64,000 nucleotides of DNA from Zoroaster sp. YZ-2022 (Eukaryota > Echinodermata > Asteroidea > Forcipulatida > Zoroasteridae). Each line of letters opens with the position of its first letter. Position 1 is the first letter of the stretch. Positions 11,686 through 20,975 of this stretch are shown here, one piece after another. The translations under genes and the position numbers were made by a program. Where the stretch lies: contig CM055819.1 in NCBI GenBank assembly GCA_029582265.1, positions 9,732,135 to 9,796,134 of the forward strand, written 5' to 3'. Under the pieces are notes generated by a model. It saw only the letters and a list, made by a program, of their open reading frames with translations. It did no database searches and was not told where the DNA came from.

Positions 11686-13259
11686 TTTCGAACGTCATAA
11701 TTGACGGATTTATGATGATGTTCGAAAATTTTGACAGACATTGAATGACGTTCGATACAATGACGTTCGAGATTTTTGAACAATGTAAAATGTTCCAGTA
11801 TCAATGTTTACTTCTGGCGTTGTTGCAAACAGGGCTTCAATGTTTTGTTCCAGATGTTTTTCAAGTTTCAGATTTGTTAAAACAACAAATCATTTTCATA
11901 AAATCATTTACTGGCAGCTTCAAAACGTCTTGCAAAAAACCACTTCGCACTGCCATTATTGTCTGTCACCGCCACGATGTTTCCTGTAGACTGGTACCCT
12001 GTAGATCGTTAGTTTCATGGCAGTAGTGTGGTATTCCAGCCGGATACCATTGATACAGTACGCATTGACGGAAGTAAATGACGTTCGCGAATTTACTCGG
12101 ACCCTTTTCGTACCTATACCTCGTGTTCATTGACACTCATTGTGGTACCTGATGCAACGGAAGACGGTATACTTCGACATGAAGAAAATTTGTTTGACCT
12201 GTCGCTGTTTGGTGAATAGTTACACAGAAGTTTCTCCATATTCCCGAGCTTCTCTGAGATTATGAGTTCGCCCAAGTACGGTTCAAAGGAAGTGAAATTT
12301 ACTGAGTTGAACAAATCCCCTATATCAAACGGGGATGCAAAGAATATTTCAGTGACGTTGATAAAATGAATCGTTATGAATCGGGCGTAACAATGATAAT
12401 TAAAACTCAAAATGTCAACGAGAAAACGCTTTTATTTCGTCGTCCTTCCATAGTTTCTTTGACATGAACATTTTGTAATAGCTATAATTGTTTTCCGATT
12501 TTTCACTGAAAATAATCCTGCACGGGGAACCGGAAAACTTTATATTCCCGACATCAACTGGTTTCAAACAGCAACAATAATCAATAATGAACTTTAATGA
12601 ATTAACAACTTTTACAACGTTGGCAAAAATCAACAGTCAAATATTTAAAAACTTCAGTCATCATTGTTACATCTTTCCTGGAATAGATACAGTGTAGTGA
12701 CACCACCCCCTTGTTGCAAGACAATTTGCACTTTAAGTGTACCGATTGGACTCCCAAAATGACTAACAAGATAGATACATGCCGCGTGTGCAAGTGGTCT
12801 ATACCGATGATTAATTGGTTGATTTAGAGGGTAAAACACCATAGACATACCTTTACTAGGCCTACAACAAAAGTAACGTCGATCCTTTTTATGCTGACTG
12901 GTATTAATAGTATTAATGGTATTACTACTTACCAAAAGTAATAACCATCTACGTGAACAATTTAATACATTCATTGCAACTCTCAGTTATCAAAGGCAGA
13001 AATAGATTTTATTTAATAATAGCATTGTGAAAATTTACGTTCCTTTCTATCGATAAACGGCACAATTGTTTGGGTCCATGAGCATACTTCTACATTTGTA
13101 ATCTGTCATTTTCACAATCTGGTTTAAACCAACTTAATTTATGTCCGTCAATATGACGTTCGATACATATCCTTCAACAAAATCCTGACGTTCGATACTT
13201 TTTTAATAGTCTGTCAAATAAATGACGTTAGAAAACAAATGTCAAAAAACTGACGTTCG

Positions 13260-13640
13260 CAACATTATTGTGTCGTGCGCGCTGCGCACAAATATTCCAC
13301 GTAACGGCCGGTCACTTCGCTAGCTGTCAACGTTCATGTGCTACGAATTTATAGTTCCGGTTATGCTTCGGCGGCATTCTGAATATAAATCTGGTGGTGT
13401 GAATCGGTTCTCTTACGTCATCTTTGTCGTACGTCAGTTTTTTGACAGATCTATATTAAGATGACCTATCGTACCCAGGGGAAACAGCGGAGTTCGTTAC
13501 TTACCAATGTGAGAGTTGCTAGTAATGCATAAAAAGAAAGATGTGTGCGTCATCATGGTCGGGGTCAAAGTTTAACACGAAACCAGGATTAACGTTCGAT
13601 CGAACGTCAGTTGATCGTTGGACGGACGAGACAGTTTTGC
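13260..13640. promoter_or_regulatory. CpG-rich patch upstream of the Q-rich gene (candidate promoter/first exon region)
   Basis: GTGCGCGCTGCGCAC, ACGGCCGG, TTCGGCGGC and several TACGTCA words make this the most CpG-dense stretch before the Q-rich exon. Because the coding exon at 14,357 begins with UTR after a splice acceptor, the transcript start must lie upstream, and this patch is a reasonable site. No TATA box at a convincing distance was seen. A minus-strand G|GTAAGT donor at 13,503/13,498 raises the possibility of a divergent transcript. Confidence 0.35.
13592..13607. promoter_or_regulatory. 16-bp perfect palindrome ACGTTCGATCGAACGT
   Basis: Two ACGTTCGA halves of the regional motif meet head to head. 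It reads the same on both strands and sits in the CpG-rich patch. It is consistent with a dimeric DNA-binding site; the binding protein is unknown. Confidence 0.6.
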
Positions 13641-14356
13641 ATTGTAGAAAAAGTTCAGTTTCTTTAGCGTGAATTGCTTAGTAGTAAATAATTTTGTTGA
13701 TATTGTGAATAAATCTGAATAGTTTTAAATATAAAACAGCAAATCAGCGAGTTCGTGGAATTTTTTATTTCTTGTCAAATTTCACATTTTTCTTATTGTT
13801 GACATCTTGACGGAAATCCATGACGTTCACAACTTTTAAAAATAACGGCAACTGTGTGGATTCTTGAACTTCATTTTAATTCATTCCATGTCATGAATAC
13901 ACAGAAATAGATCATCTACAACCTTTCTATACTGAAAAAATCAAATCCTCAGCAATCCATGAGGTTTTATTTAAAATCTAATAAAAGAAAAACAAATTCA
14001 GGTAGTGAATTTCCGTCAAAAATACTGACGTTCGAGATTTTTTTTTTCGAATTCCAGATTAAGTGAGGGGATTGAAATACCAATGTTGTACATAATGATT
14101 AATCATGTGTCTGTTAACCTGTTATTCGGACATAATTGGTTTTAAAATGCACAGCTTAAAAAATCTGAGCAGTGTTTCCCCATTACTATATATTAGACCA
14201 TATTTTGAAGAACCATGCACATGTGACAGTGGTAGACATTGGATAAAAACACATTGTGATATGCACTTGTAAACATACAGCATGGATCATCAATTAATCA
14301 TATCATCATGACATATCATCTACATAATTACTTCCATTTCTCTTATTGTTATACAG

Positions 14357-14446
14357 GAATTTATGCTGAATCCAAGTCACCAGTATCCCCTAACAGTATC
14401 TGTCACACAACACAGTAAACATAGTGGTTAACCCTTTGAGCGTAGG
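14357..14446 (+). other. 5'UTR part of the Q-rich gene's first coding exon
   Basis: TTTCTCTTATTGTTATACAG (AG 14,355-14,356) is a strong polypyrimidine/acceptor. The exon then reads in frame for 24 codons to a TAA (14,429-14,431) before the ATG at 14,447, so this stretch is untranslated. At least one non-coding exon must lie upstream. Confidence 0.6.
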
Positions 14447-15476
14447 ATGGAGCAACCCACCTCCCCCCACGGTGGGGATTCTGAAATGGACTTTTCTATG
14501 AATGTGTGTAGCCCTGAGGCAATGGCATACTCTTTGTTTGGTGAGAGAGAGTCCCCTCCCCCAGCTACTACAACAGCTTCAGTAGTACCTATACCGCCAC
14601 CCCCTCCACTACCACCAATACCTGTCAATGTAACTCCTAACAGAACAGCATCAGTGTTTATGTCAGCGTTTCCCATTGTAACAATTCCACAGACTTCCAT
14701 GGTAACACCTACTATAATTCAGGTTCAACAAATCCAACAAGTGCCACAAACTAGATTGACGTTGCAGCCCATACATACACAGACCATACAACCTATGCAG
14801 CAAACAGTGCATCATACAATCACACAACAACAGTGGCAGCAGCTAACATTACAGCAGCAGGCACAGATACAGCAACAGTTGCAGCAACACTTACAGCAAC
14901 AAGGGATACGGATACAAGGACACCCACAGCTGGTACTAACGCAAACTCAAAATCAGCCAATACAACAAGTACAGATACAAGCTCAGACTCAGCAGCAGTT
15001 ACTGCAGCAGCAAAAACAACACGGTCTTAAGATGCAACAGCAGCAGCCTGTTATACAGCAGCTGCAAACAGTGCAGCAGCAATTACAACTAAAAAAACAG
15101 CAACAGTTGCAGATGCAGCAGGCTCAGATAGCGCAGCAAGGTCAACAGATACAAGTGCAGCACAGTCAAATACCACTGCAGGGACACCAACTTCAACTCC
15201 AGAAGTTACAGCAGCAACAGCAGCAATTACAGCAGCAATTACAGCAGCAATTACAGCAGCAATTACAGAAGCAAAAACTATTACAGCAACAGCATTTACA
15301 GCAACAACTTTTACAGCAACGTCAGCTGAATTTACAACAACAACAGCAGGAACAAGAGGAAGATGAGGAAGATGAGGAAGATGAGGAAGATGAGGAAGAT
15401 GATGTGGATGCTGGAAGTCCTCAACATTCAGTGGAAGAATCCTCTATCACAGAAAATCTGGAGAAAAAGAAGGATG
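14447..15476 (+). CDS. glutamine-rich, acidic-tailed nuclear-type protein, first coding exon (partial gene)
   Basis: The ATG sits in a strong context (A at -3, G at +4) after an in-frame stop, so the start is well defined. The exon gives 343 codons plus one base and ends at GATG|GTAAGT (GT 15,477-15,478, outgoing phase 1). The layout is: residues 1-40 acidic/serine-rich (MEQPTSPHGGDSEMDF...); ~41-65 proline-rich with PIPPPPPLPPIP; ~91-301 glutamine/leucine-rich with many QQLQ repeats; ~302-321 almost pure Glu/Asp; then a short Ser-rich tail. Poly-Q plus acidic tracts are typical of transcriptional co-regulators and chromatin proteins, so a nuclear role is inferred. No folded domain is visible in this exon, and I do not recognise the orthologue. 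Reading on past 15,476 to the stop at 15,697 enters hydrophobic, low-quality sequence, which supports splicing at the donor. Later exons were not found with confidence. Confidence 0.8.
15205..15269 (+). repeat. 12-bp coding repeat (QQLQ) in the Q-rich exon
   Basis: CAGCAATTACAG is repeated about four times in tandem in frame, encoding Gln-Gln-Leu-Gln. It is a likely site of length polymorphism in the glutamine tract. Confidence 0.85.
15356..15403 (+). repeat. 9-bp coding repeat (EDE) in the acidic tract
   Basis: GAAGATGAG-type 9-mers repeat about five times in frame, giving Glu-Asp-Glu blocks. Because 9 is a multiple of 3, unit gain or loss keeps the frame. Confidence 0.85.
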
Positions 15477-15482
15477 GTAAGT
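15477..15482 (+). other. 5' splice donor of the Q-rich exon
   Basis: GATG|GTAAGTTGG fits the donor consensus. Downstream codons change from compact hydrophilic repeats to intron-like AT-rich sequence. Confidence 0.7.
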
Positions 15483-15901
15483 TGGTTTATTACTTGTTTA
15501 CTTCCCTCTTGATTCCTCTCATTAAGCTCCACCCCCAAACAAATGAACAAAAATCAATCCTATGGCATGCTGTGGACATATATGTAACAAAAGTTAAAAC
15601 CATTCATGTATCCATCCAAGTATTTTTTGGCAGTAAAACCTTCTATCTACTTACTCAATCTTATTTTAATTATTTCATTGCAATAGGAAACAACTAGATA
15701 TTATTTGTTTGGACTTAGATTTTTGGATAATGCTAATCTCAAACTCTGAAGATCAACCAATGAAGTTGGTGCTTTTTAGTCAATATGACATGACAGTAAG
15801 ACCAAGGGGTCTGTGGTTTCTTGACCATTGCTAGGCAAATATGAGATCAATATTTGATGGGGTGAATGCAAGCCTCCAAATTCCCACTTACCGGAGGTAC
15901 A

Positions 15902-16145
15902 TGTACATGTAAGTGGATTTTTCAGGTGGTAAGTGATTTTAAAAAGTGGGTAAGTTGCCGGGTAAGTGGATCTATCCATGTTTTTGTGTCATGTCCCATA
16001 ACAACATGGCTAGACACTGAAATCAGGTAAAGTGACTTTTGGAAATGGGTAAGTGAAAATACAAGGGTGGGTAAAGGGTGGGTAAGTGAAAATACAGGGG
16101 TGGGTAAGTGAAAATACAAGGGTGGGTAAAGGGTGGGTAAGTGAA
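15902..16145 (+). repeat. degenerate repeat rich in donor-like GTAAGT words
   Basis: GTAAGT occurs at 15,909, 15,929, 15,950, 15,962, 16,049, 16,082, 16,104 and 16,137, and GTAAAG at 16,027, 16,071 and 16,126. The right part is built of GGTGGGTAAGTGAAAATACA-like units, so it is a degenerate minisatellite. On the minus strand it reads as a Thr/His/Pro repeat, which explains a 117-codon open frame there. Confidence 0.85.
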
Positions 16146-16193
16146 TATATGGAATAATCGTTTGTGTAAATTAACTGTAAGCTGACTGAGGAG

Positions 16194-16272
16194 ATGACGT
16201 CATCTGTATCCTGCAATGAAGATATCAGCATTTGTTTTGATTTGTCTAAATGTCTGAACCAAATGTTTGATG
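16194..16272 (+). CDS. candidate alternative first coding exon
   Basis: ATG at 16,194 opens a frame of 26 codons plus one base (MTSSVSCNEDISICFDLSKC..., ending NQMFD) and runs into a consensus donor TGATG|GTAAGTATG at 16,273. Its outgoing phase (1) and junction (GAT G|GTAAGT) match the donor of the Q-rich exon. It cannot be spliced in frame after that exon, because all nearby acceptors give the wrong phase. If real it would be an alternative 5' coding exon joining the same downstream exon. The evidence is an open frame, a donor and composition only. Confidence 0.28.
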
Positions 16273-16558
16273 GTAAGTATGGACAATCTATATACATTAA
16301 TGTACTGACCGTTTCACTGTAAGCTGCCATTACTGTGCTGGTGTCATAATTATTATGAGTCATGCATTCATTTTTCTATACAGTCCTGTGTTTCATTGAC
16401 AATGATGTGTACCCAGCTTGGTGTGTGCGAAGGTGTGTGACAAGTCGTGCCACCTTTTCAATGGTTGAATACACAGTTCAGCAGATTAGTGTAGAAACAT
16501 TAAACTAAGTTATGATTAAACATGTACATGTATGTATTGATGTTTTTGTTTTGTATTA

Positions 16559-17400
16559 TTAGGTGTATGTTTTTTTTTTCTTCTTTTTTTCTTTTTTTAA
16601 CTCAGATATCGAGTTACACTAAATAAAAAATTTAATATTTCAAAAAATCATGTCTCATGAACCACAAAAGATATTTTCACGATCTTTGCATCATCTTACA
16701 GATCTTTAATTACGTGACATTCATACAGACATGACCCCAATCTGATCTGTCCTTCCAGTCAAAACCGGAAGTTTAAAGGGGCAGTATCATCACAATCAAC
16801 ACGGCATAGAATCGGAGTGCTACCGGGTACTTTTAGATTAACTCAGTGACTTACTTGATAGTACCCTGCATGATAGGTCATATTACCGTAGCTGCTGCAT
16901 AAATGAGCCAGTAATTTTCAGTCACTGTGTTCATCTTAAACTAGGACACCGATTCCATGCCATGTTGAAAATCTGATTTGATCATGACGATAGTGTCCCT
17001 TTAAGTGAAAACAAATTCTAAAGCCAATATGATACCTACATAGGGTATTTGGATATGTCTTCAGTACACGGAATTACTATTGACATCTGACCTTTTCAAT
17101 AATATGATTGATGATGTCATCACCAGTCACAGTGCCCTCTAGTGGCACGTTTAGAAAAAAGTATTTTTCTATCTCATAGTTGCAAAGTTCACAGAACTTT
17201 AAATAAATCTTTTTTTGTAGTTCGGTGCAAACGCGTTCCTTCCGTCAAATACAATAACAATTGTTATCATCTTCATCAAGTTTTCTGAATACTCATTCAT
17301 GCAAAGTTTGACCGACATTTAAACCCTCAAAAGCTATCTTTAGAGCAATTTCGGTTAAACTAACTTATTTCGTCCTTGGAGGGCGCTATGTAAGATTAAC
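16559..17400 (+). mobile_element. Helitron2-like element, 5' portion
   Basis: It starts TTAGGTGTATG and a T-rich run, then the family's CAGATATCGAGTTACACTAA, a TCATGTCTCATGAACCACAA word, and the CCTTCCAGTCAAAACCGGAA module. Two further modules follow: a GATTGATGATGTCATCACC-type module and AGTGCCCTCTAGTGGCA. The order matches 27,818-29,694. The right limit is approximate, where similarity to the full copy fades. Confidence 0.65.
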
Positions 17401-17978
17401 GGTTACGTTGTAGGTATAGGAAAGAGATTTTCCCACATGAGGGTGCACCCAACTATAGTGAGAAAAAAGTCATACGCCGAGCTGTTTATCATAATTTGTA
17501 TGCCCTTAATTTTTTTCTGAAAAATAAAGATTTGAGGACCGTACGTCGGAAGGATTGTGTAAAAAGGGTCCAATATTGTGACAGTACTTTGTCGCTGACT
17601 TCCAACTGTGAGTATATTCGATAAACTAGGCACTGAAACAGCGGTCCTAAGTTGCTTCCAAGTGTAGGTCCTTTTTCCAAAAAGGATGCTTCGTTTGAAT
17701 TGCATTAAACCCATTACATGAAATAGGCCTATTATTGCAGCCTGTGTATAAGCGTACGACGCACTTGTTTAAAACAGTGTCGAAATGTGTGGAGGGGAGG
17801 GGCGGATGATACTGGAATTTGTCTGTTCCCTGCAAATCGGCCACTGAAATGAAGCCACCCCTAGTATCTTTGCATCACTGTGAGAGAAAGTACACTGTAA
17901 AAAATACATGTAAATTTACAGGAAAATGTAGGCAAATCTTTCTCCATCTTCAGTTAATTGCACTAAGTGTTCAACTCA
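17401..17978. other. non-coding, unassigned stretch
   Basis: Moderately CpG-containing sequence between two Helitron2-like pieces. It has overlapping short minus-strand frames of 60-100 codons but no splice signals or family resemblance. Confidence 0.4.
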
Positions 17979-18040
17979 CTGATAGCTCAGTCGGTAGAGC
18001 GAGCGACTGTGAAGCGAACGGTCACCAGTTCAACTTTAAC
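17979..18040 (+). mobile_element. tRNA-like SINE head fragment
   Basis: TAGCTCAGTCGGTAGAGC (A box arm, 17,983-18,000) is followed by GGTCACCAGTTCAACTTT (B box arm, from 18,020). The anticodon arm does not pair properly and the acceptor stem is absent, so this is a retroposon head or tRNA relic. It abuts a Helitron2-like piece at about 18,034. Confidence 0.6.
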
Positions 18041-18276
18041 ACATACTTAGACCTTATCATGTTGTTATCTGTAAAGTTGTGACGTCATGATATCTTATCA
18101 GATATCGAATTACACTAAATCAAAGTTTAATATTTCAAAAAAATCATATCTAATGAACCACAAACCAGAAGTTTAAATGAAAGTTCAAATTCAACACATT
18201 ATAACACAAAAAATTTAAATTGATATTGTTATAATAAAAGATGATAGACCTTTGCAAAATATGATTGTGACATCAT
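18034..18276 (+). mobile_element. Helitron2-like element with internal deletion, left part
   Basis: It matches family sequence from ACACATACTTAGACC through GTTGTGACGTCATG, AGATATCGAATTACACTAA and AATCATATCTAATGAACC. It then jumps straight to the family's 3' third (CCAGAAGTTTAAATG, TTCAACACATT, GATGATAGACCTTTGC). It is interrupted at 18,276 by a SINE-LINE block and resumes at 20,571. Confidence 0.7.
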
Positions 18277-18640
18277 GGGGTGTCGTGGCCGAGCGGTCTA
18301 GCTTACCGGATTCAAGTTCTGGTGTAAGCAACATAATGTGGGTTCGAATCACGGCCGTGACACTTGTGTCCTTGAGCAAGACACTTAATCATAATTGCTT
18401 CTCTCCACCCAGGGGTTAAATGGGTACCTGTGAAGGCAGAGTTGGTTTGCTCTCTATGCGCTAGAAATGGCAGCAATTGAGCTGTATACTCCCCAGGGAG
18501 CTGAGATGGTTTCAGGAATGATTTATGAGCCTTATGAGCCTTATGAGCAGGGATAATAATATAATGCGCCTTGAGCACCACTTAGTTGGTGGATACGTGC
18601 GCTATATAAATCCACACATTATTATTATTATTATTATCAT
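18277..18640 (+). mobile_element. tRNA-derived SINE (Leu/Ser-like head) with (ATT)n tail
   Basis: The head GGGGTGTCGTGGCCGAGCGG carries the A box TGGCCGAGCGG at 18,286-18,296 and the B box GGTTCGAATC at 18,351-18,360. The head length (~90 nt) fits a class II tRNA. The body includes TTGAGCAAGACACTTAATC, and the 3' end reads GCGCCTTGAGCACCACTTAG ... GGATACGTGCGCTATATAAAT then (ATT)n. That 3' end resembles the LINE 3' end at 20,505-20,570. The element belongs to the same family as 8,236-8,575. Confidence 0.9.
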
Positions 18641-20570
18641 CTGGCGATCATCTGGCGATCAGAAAAAAACTCTTTAACATTGTTGAAAAGCTGCTTCATA
18701 AACTCAAAACTCCAGTGCTTCCATCTACACACTCTGATCAGGACCTCGCAAATGCATTTTCAAACTTTTTTGTTACAAAAATTGAGAAAATCCGTCGTTC
18801 TTTTCCCCCAGTATCTCAGATTCTATCACAAACACCGCCATGCAAGGACCCACATTGTAGACTGTCTATGTTTGAGCCTACTTGTGTTACGGAGATCAAG
18901 AAACTCATCATGAAATCGCCATCAAAATCATGTGAACTTGATCCAGTACCAACTTCGCTAATAAAACAAAATATTGATGTGTTTGCTAAGTATATCACAA
19001 TTATTGTAAACAGATCTCTTTCTTCCGGTTGTTTCCCTGATAGCCAGAAGGTTGCTCATGATAAACCACTCCTGAAGAAACCCAATTTGGACAAGGAAGT
19101 TTTCAAGAACTACCGACCGGTAGCGAATTTAAAGTACCTTGGAAAAACAATCGAGCGAGTTGTTTCATCACGGATTTCTGACCATGTTTGTGCTAATAAC
19201 CTGTCGGACACATTCTAGTCAGCCTATAAACCATTTCATGGAACGGAAACTGCTCTTCTCCGCGTCAACAATGACATTTTATCTGCCATGGATGATGGAA
19301 AATCACTGCATTAGTTTTGTTAGACTTAAGCGCCGCTTTTGACACGGTTGATCACAAAATCCTTCTCTCCCGCCTTCAATATCATCTTGGAATACATGAC
19401 ACAGCCCTGGATTGGTGTAAGTCCTACCTTTTTAAATAGGCCTCAGCATGTTTGTATTGGTAACGCTATCTCCGAGCCTGTTATTTTTGACTATTCTGTA
19501 CCCCAAGGCTCCGTGCTCGGCCCACAGTGGTTTACTGTCTATACCTTTCCGGTTCGTGATATCATTTTGAAGTATAATTTAAATTACTTTAAAATCTTCT
19601 CAGATCAAGAACCTGCCGATTCGTGTATTACAATCTCTTCAAGAGATTCGTAGCTGGATGAGACAAAACTTCTTGAAATTGAACGACGAAAAAACAGAAT
19701 TTGTTCTATTTGGATCGCGTCAGCAATTATCAAAAGTTTATCTTCCATTTATTACAATTGGTGACTCGCAGATAACCCCCTCATCACAAGCACGTAATTT
19801 GGGTGTTATATTTGACTCGACAATGACTTTAAAACCTCATATCTCCAACATTGTTCGCATATCATCATTTCATATCAGAAATATTAGCCGAATAAGGAAA
19901 TACTTGAATAAAAGTGCTGCTGAACAAATTATACATGCGTTTGTCACATCACGGCTCGATAACGGGAATGCTCTCTACGGTCTCCCGCAGAATCAAATAT
20001 CTCGTCTTCAGCACATACAAAACACAGCAGCTCGTGTTGTAACATTGTCCAGAAAGTCATGCCATATCACGCCAATCTTGAAAGAACTGCACTGGCTTCC
20101 TGTTTCACAGAGAATTGTTTTTAAACTTATGCTAATTGTTCACAAATCTTTTAATAACATTGCTCCAATTTATATTTCTGAACTGCTTAAAGTCTACACT
20201 CCATCACGCAATTTGCGCTCCAGCAACATGTCACTCCTAAAGGAACCAACTTCAAAATGGAATTGGGATGATAGGTCTTTTTCTGTCGCGGCTCCGAGAC
20301 TCTGGAATCATCTTCCAACTAAACTCAAATCTTGTCATAGTATAACTAGATTTAAGTCGCTGCTTAAAACTCATCTTATGTCACAATTCTTCAAAGATGA
20401 TGTATATTTGTAATTGCATTGTAGGTACATGTATCTCGGAACATAATTTTTTTTCTATGCTATCATTTTATATTGTTTGTATTGATGTTTTTTCTTTGTT
20501 TCCGCACCTTGAGCGCCCAGCAGGGTGGATATGTGCGCGCTACAAATCTTTATTATTATTATTATTATCA
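18641..20570 (+). pseudogene. dead CR1/L2-like LINE reverse transcriptase (5' truncated) with 3' end
   Basis: Frames between about 18,650 and 20,412 match a CR1/L2/Jockey-group reverse transcriptase. Visible in order are: KSPSKSCELDPVPTSLIK; FPDSQKVAHDKPLLKKPN; NYRPVANLKYLGKTIERV; in-frame stop at 19,216 where CAG is usual (Q-S-A-Y); TETALLRVNNDILSAMD; stop; motif [14 protein letters not shown] in a shifted frame; motif B-type VPQGSVLGP; then FSDQ where the catalytic YADD should be. The C-terminal 250 residues (19,658-20,413) are intact: MRQNFLKLNDEKTEFVLFGS ... HWLPVSQRIVFKL ... APRLWNHLP. The 3'UTR ends GCACCTTGAGCGCCCAGC ... GCGCGCTACAAATCTT then (ATT)n. Several stops, frame changes and the lost catalytic Asp mean it is inactive. 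The endonuclease half is absent. Confidence 0.9.
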
Positions 20571-20651
20571 TCAATGATAATTTGATTGAACCGGAATTTC
20601 ACACAAACACCGTGTGTTTGTTCGTCAACAAACACTTGGGCCTATCTCTAG
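20571..20651 (+). mobile_element. Helitron2-like element, 3' terminus
   Basis: It continues the copy broken at 18,276: ATCATCAATGATAATTTGAT, then a perfect stem GTGTTTGTT-CGTC-AACAAACAC, then TTGGGCCTATCTCTAG. The terminal CTAG is followed directly by TTAGGTGTT, the 5' end of another copy. Confidence 0.7.
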
Positions 20652-20975
20652 TTAGGTGTTTGTGCGAACACCCTTGAATTTTTTTATTTATTTTTTTTTT
20701 TTTTGAACATAAAAAAACATAGTTCCAAAGTTCACAGGGCCTTCAAACTTGACACATACTTGACACGTACCATAACATGTAGTTGTCAATAAATTTATGA
20801 CATATTGTAGTTTTAGGTAAAGTTGTGACGTCATGGTGACGTCATCAGATATCGAAATACACTAAAATCCAATTTTAATATTTAAAAAAAAATCATATCT
20901 CATGAACCACAAAAGATATTTTCACATTCTTTGCATCATCTTACAGATCGTGAATTATGTGACATTTCGTAAAAT
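20652..20975 (+). mobile_element. Helitron2-like element, 5' fragment in head-to-tail junction
   Basis: It begins TTAGGTGTTTGTGCGAACAC, right after the CTAG of the preceding copy. It carries the 5' part of the family (AACATAGTTCCAAAGTTCAC, CTTGACACATACTTGAC, GTTGTGACGTCATGGTGACG, AATCATATCTCATGAACC) and stops in the ATTATGTGACATTTCGTA block. Confidence 0.7.

Larger units (their letters stand above)
11686..14035. promoter_or_regulatory. cluster of TGACGTTCGA motifs (putative cis-regulatory domain)
   Basis: Exact TGACGTTCGA occurs at 11,746, 11,761, 13,154, 13,186 and 14,026, with its reverse complement at 11,688. One- or two-mismatch versions occur at 11,717 (TGATGTTCGA), 12,079 and 13,251 (TGACGTTCGC), 12,353 (TGACGTTGAT), 13,223 (TGACGTTAGA) and 13,821 (TGACGTTCAC). 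A partner word, TTGACGGA or its inverse TCCGTCA, lies shortly upstream at 11,701, 12,065, 13,144, 13,807 and 14,012. TGACGT is the CREB/ATF core; the extended TTCGA part is not one I know. I saw no exact copy elsewhere in the window. The Q-rich exon lies 0.4 kb downstream. Confidence 0.55.

Noticed and set aside
12114..12410. 98-codon minus-strand open frame within the motif cluster
   Set aside because: It starts without an ATG, with a stop nine codons upstream of the frame, and has no acceptor. It is AT-biased chance sequence, although the region could be transcribed.
15477..15697. Extension of the Q-rich protein to the stop at 15,697
   Set aside because: A consensus donor at 15,476/15,477 and an abrupt change to hydrophobic intron-like sequence make read-through unlikely, though intron retention cannot be excluded.
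16010..16363. 117-codon minus-strand frame rich in SLTHP repeats
   Set aside because: It is the reverse complement of the GTAAGT-rich degenerate minisatellite.
17979..18040. Functional tRNA gene
   Set aside because: The A and B box arms are visible, but the anticodon arm does not pair and there is no acceptor stem. It is better read as a SINE head relic.
18312..18581. 89-codon minus-strand frame with KAHKAHKSF
   Set aside because: It is translation of the antisense strand of the SINE at 18,277-18,640.
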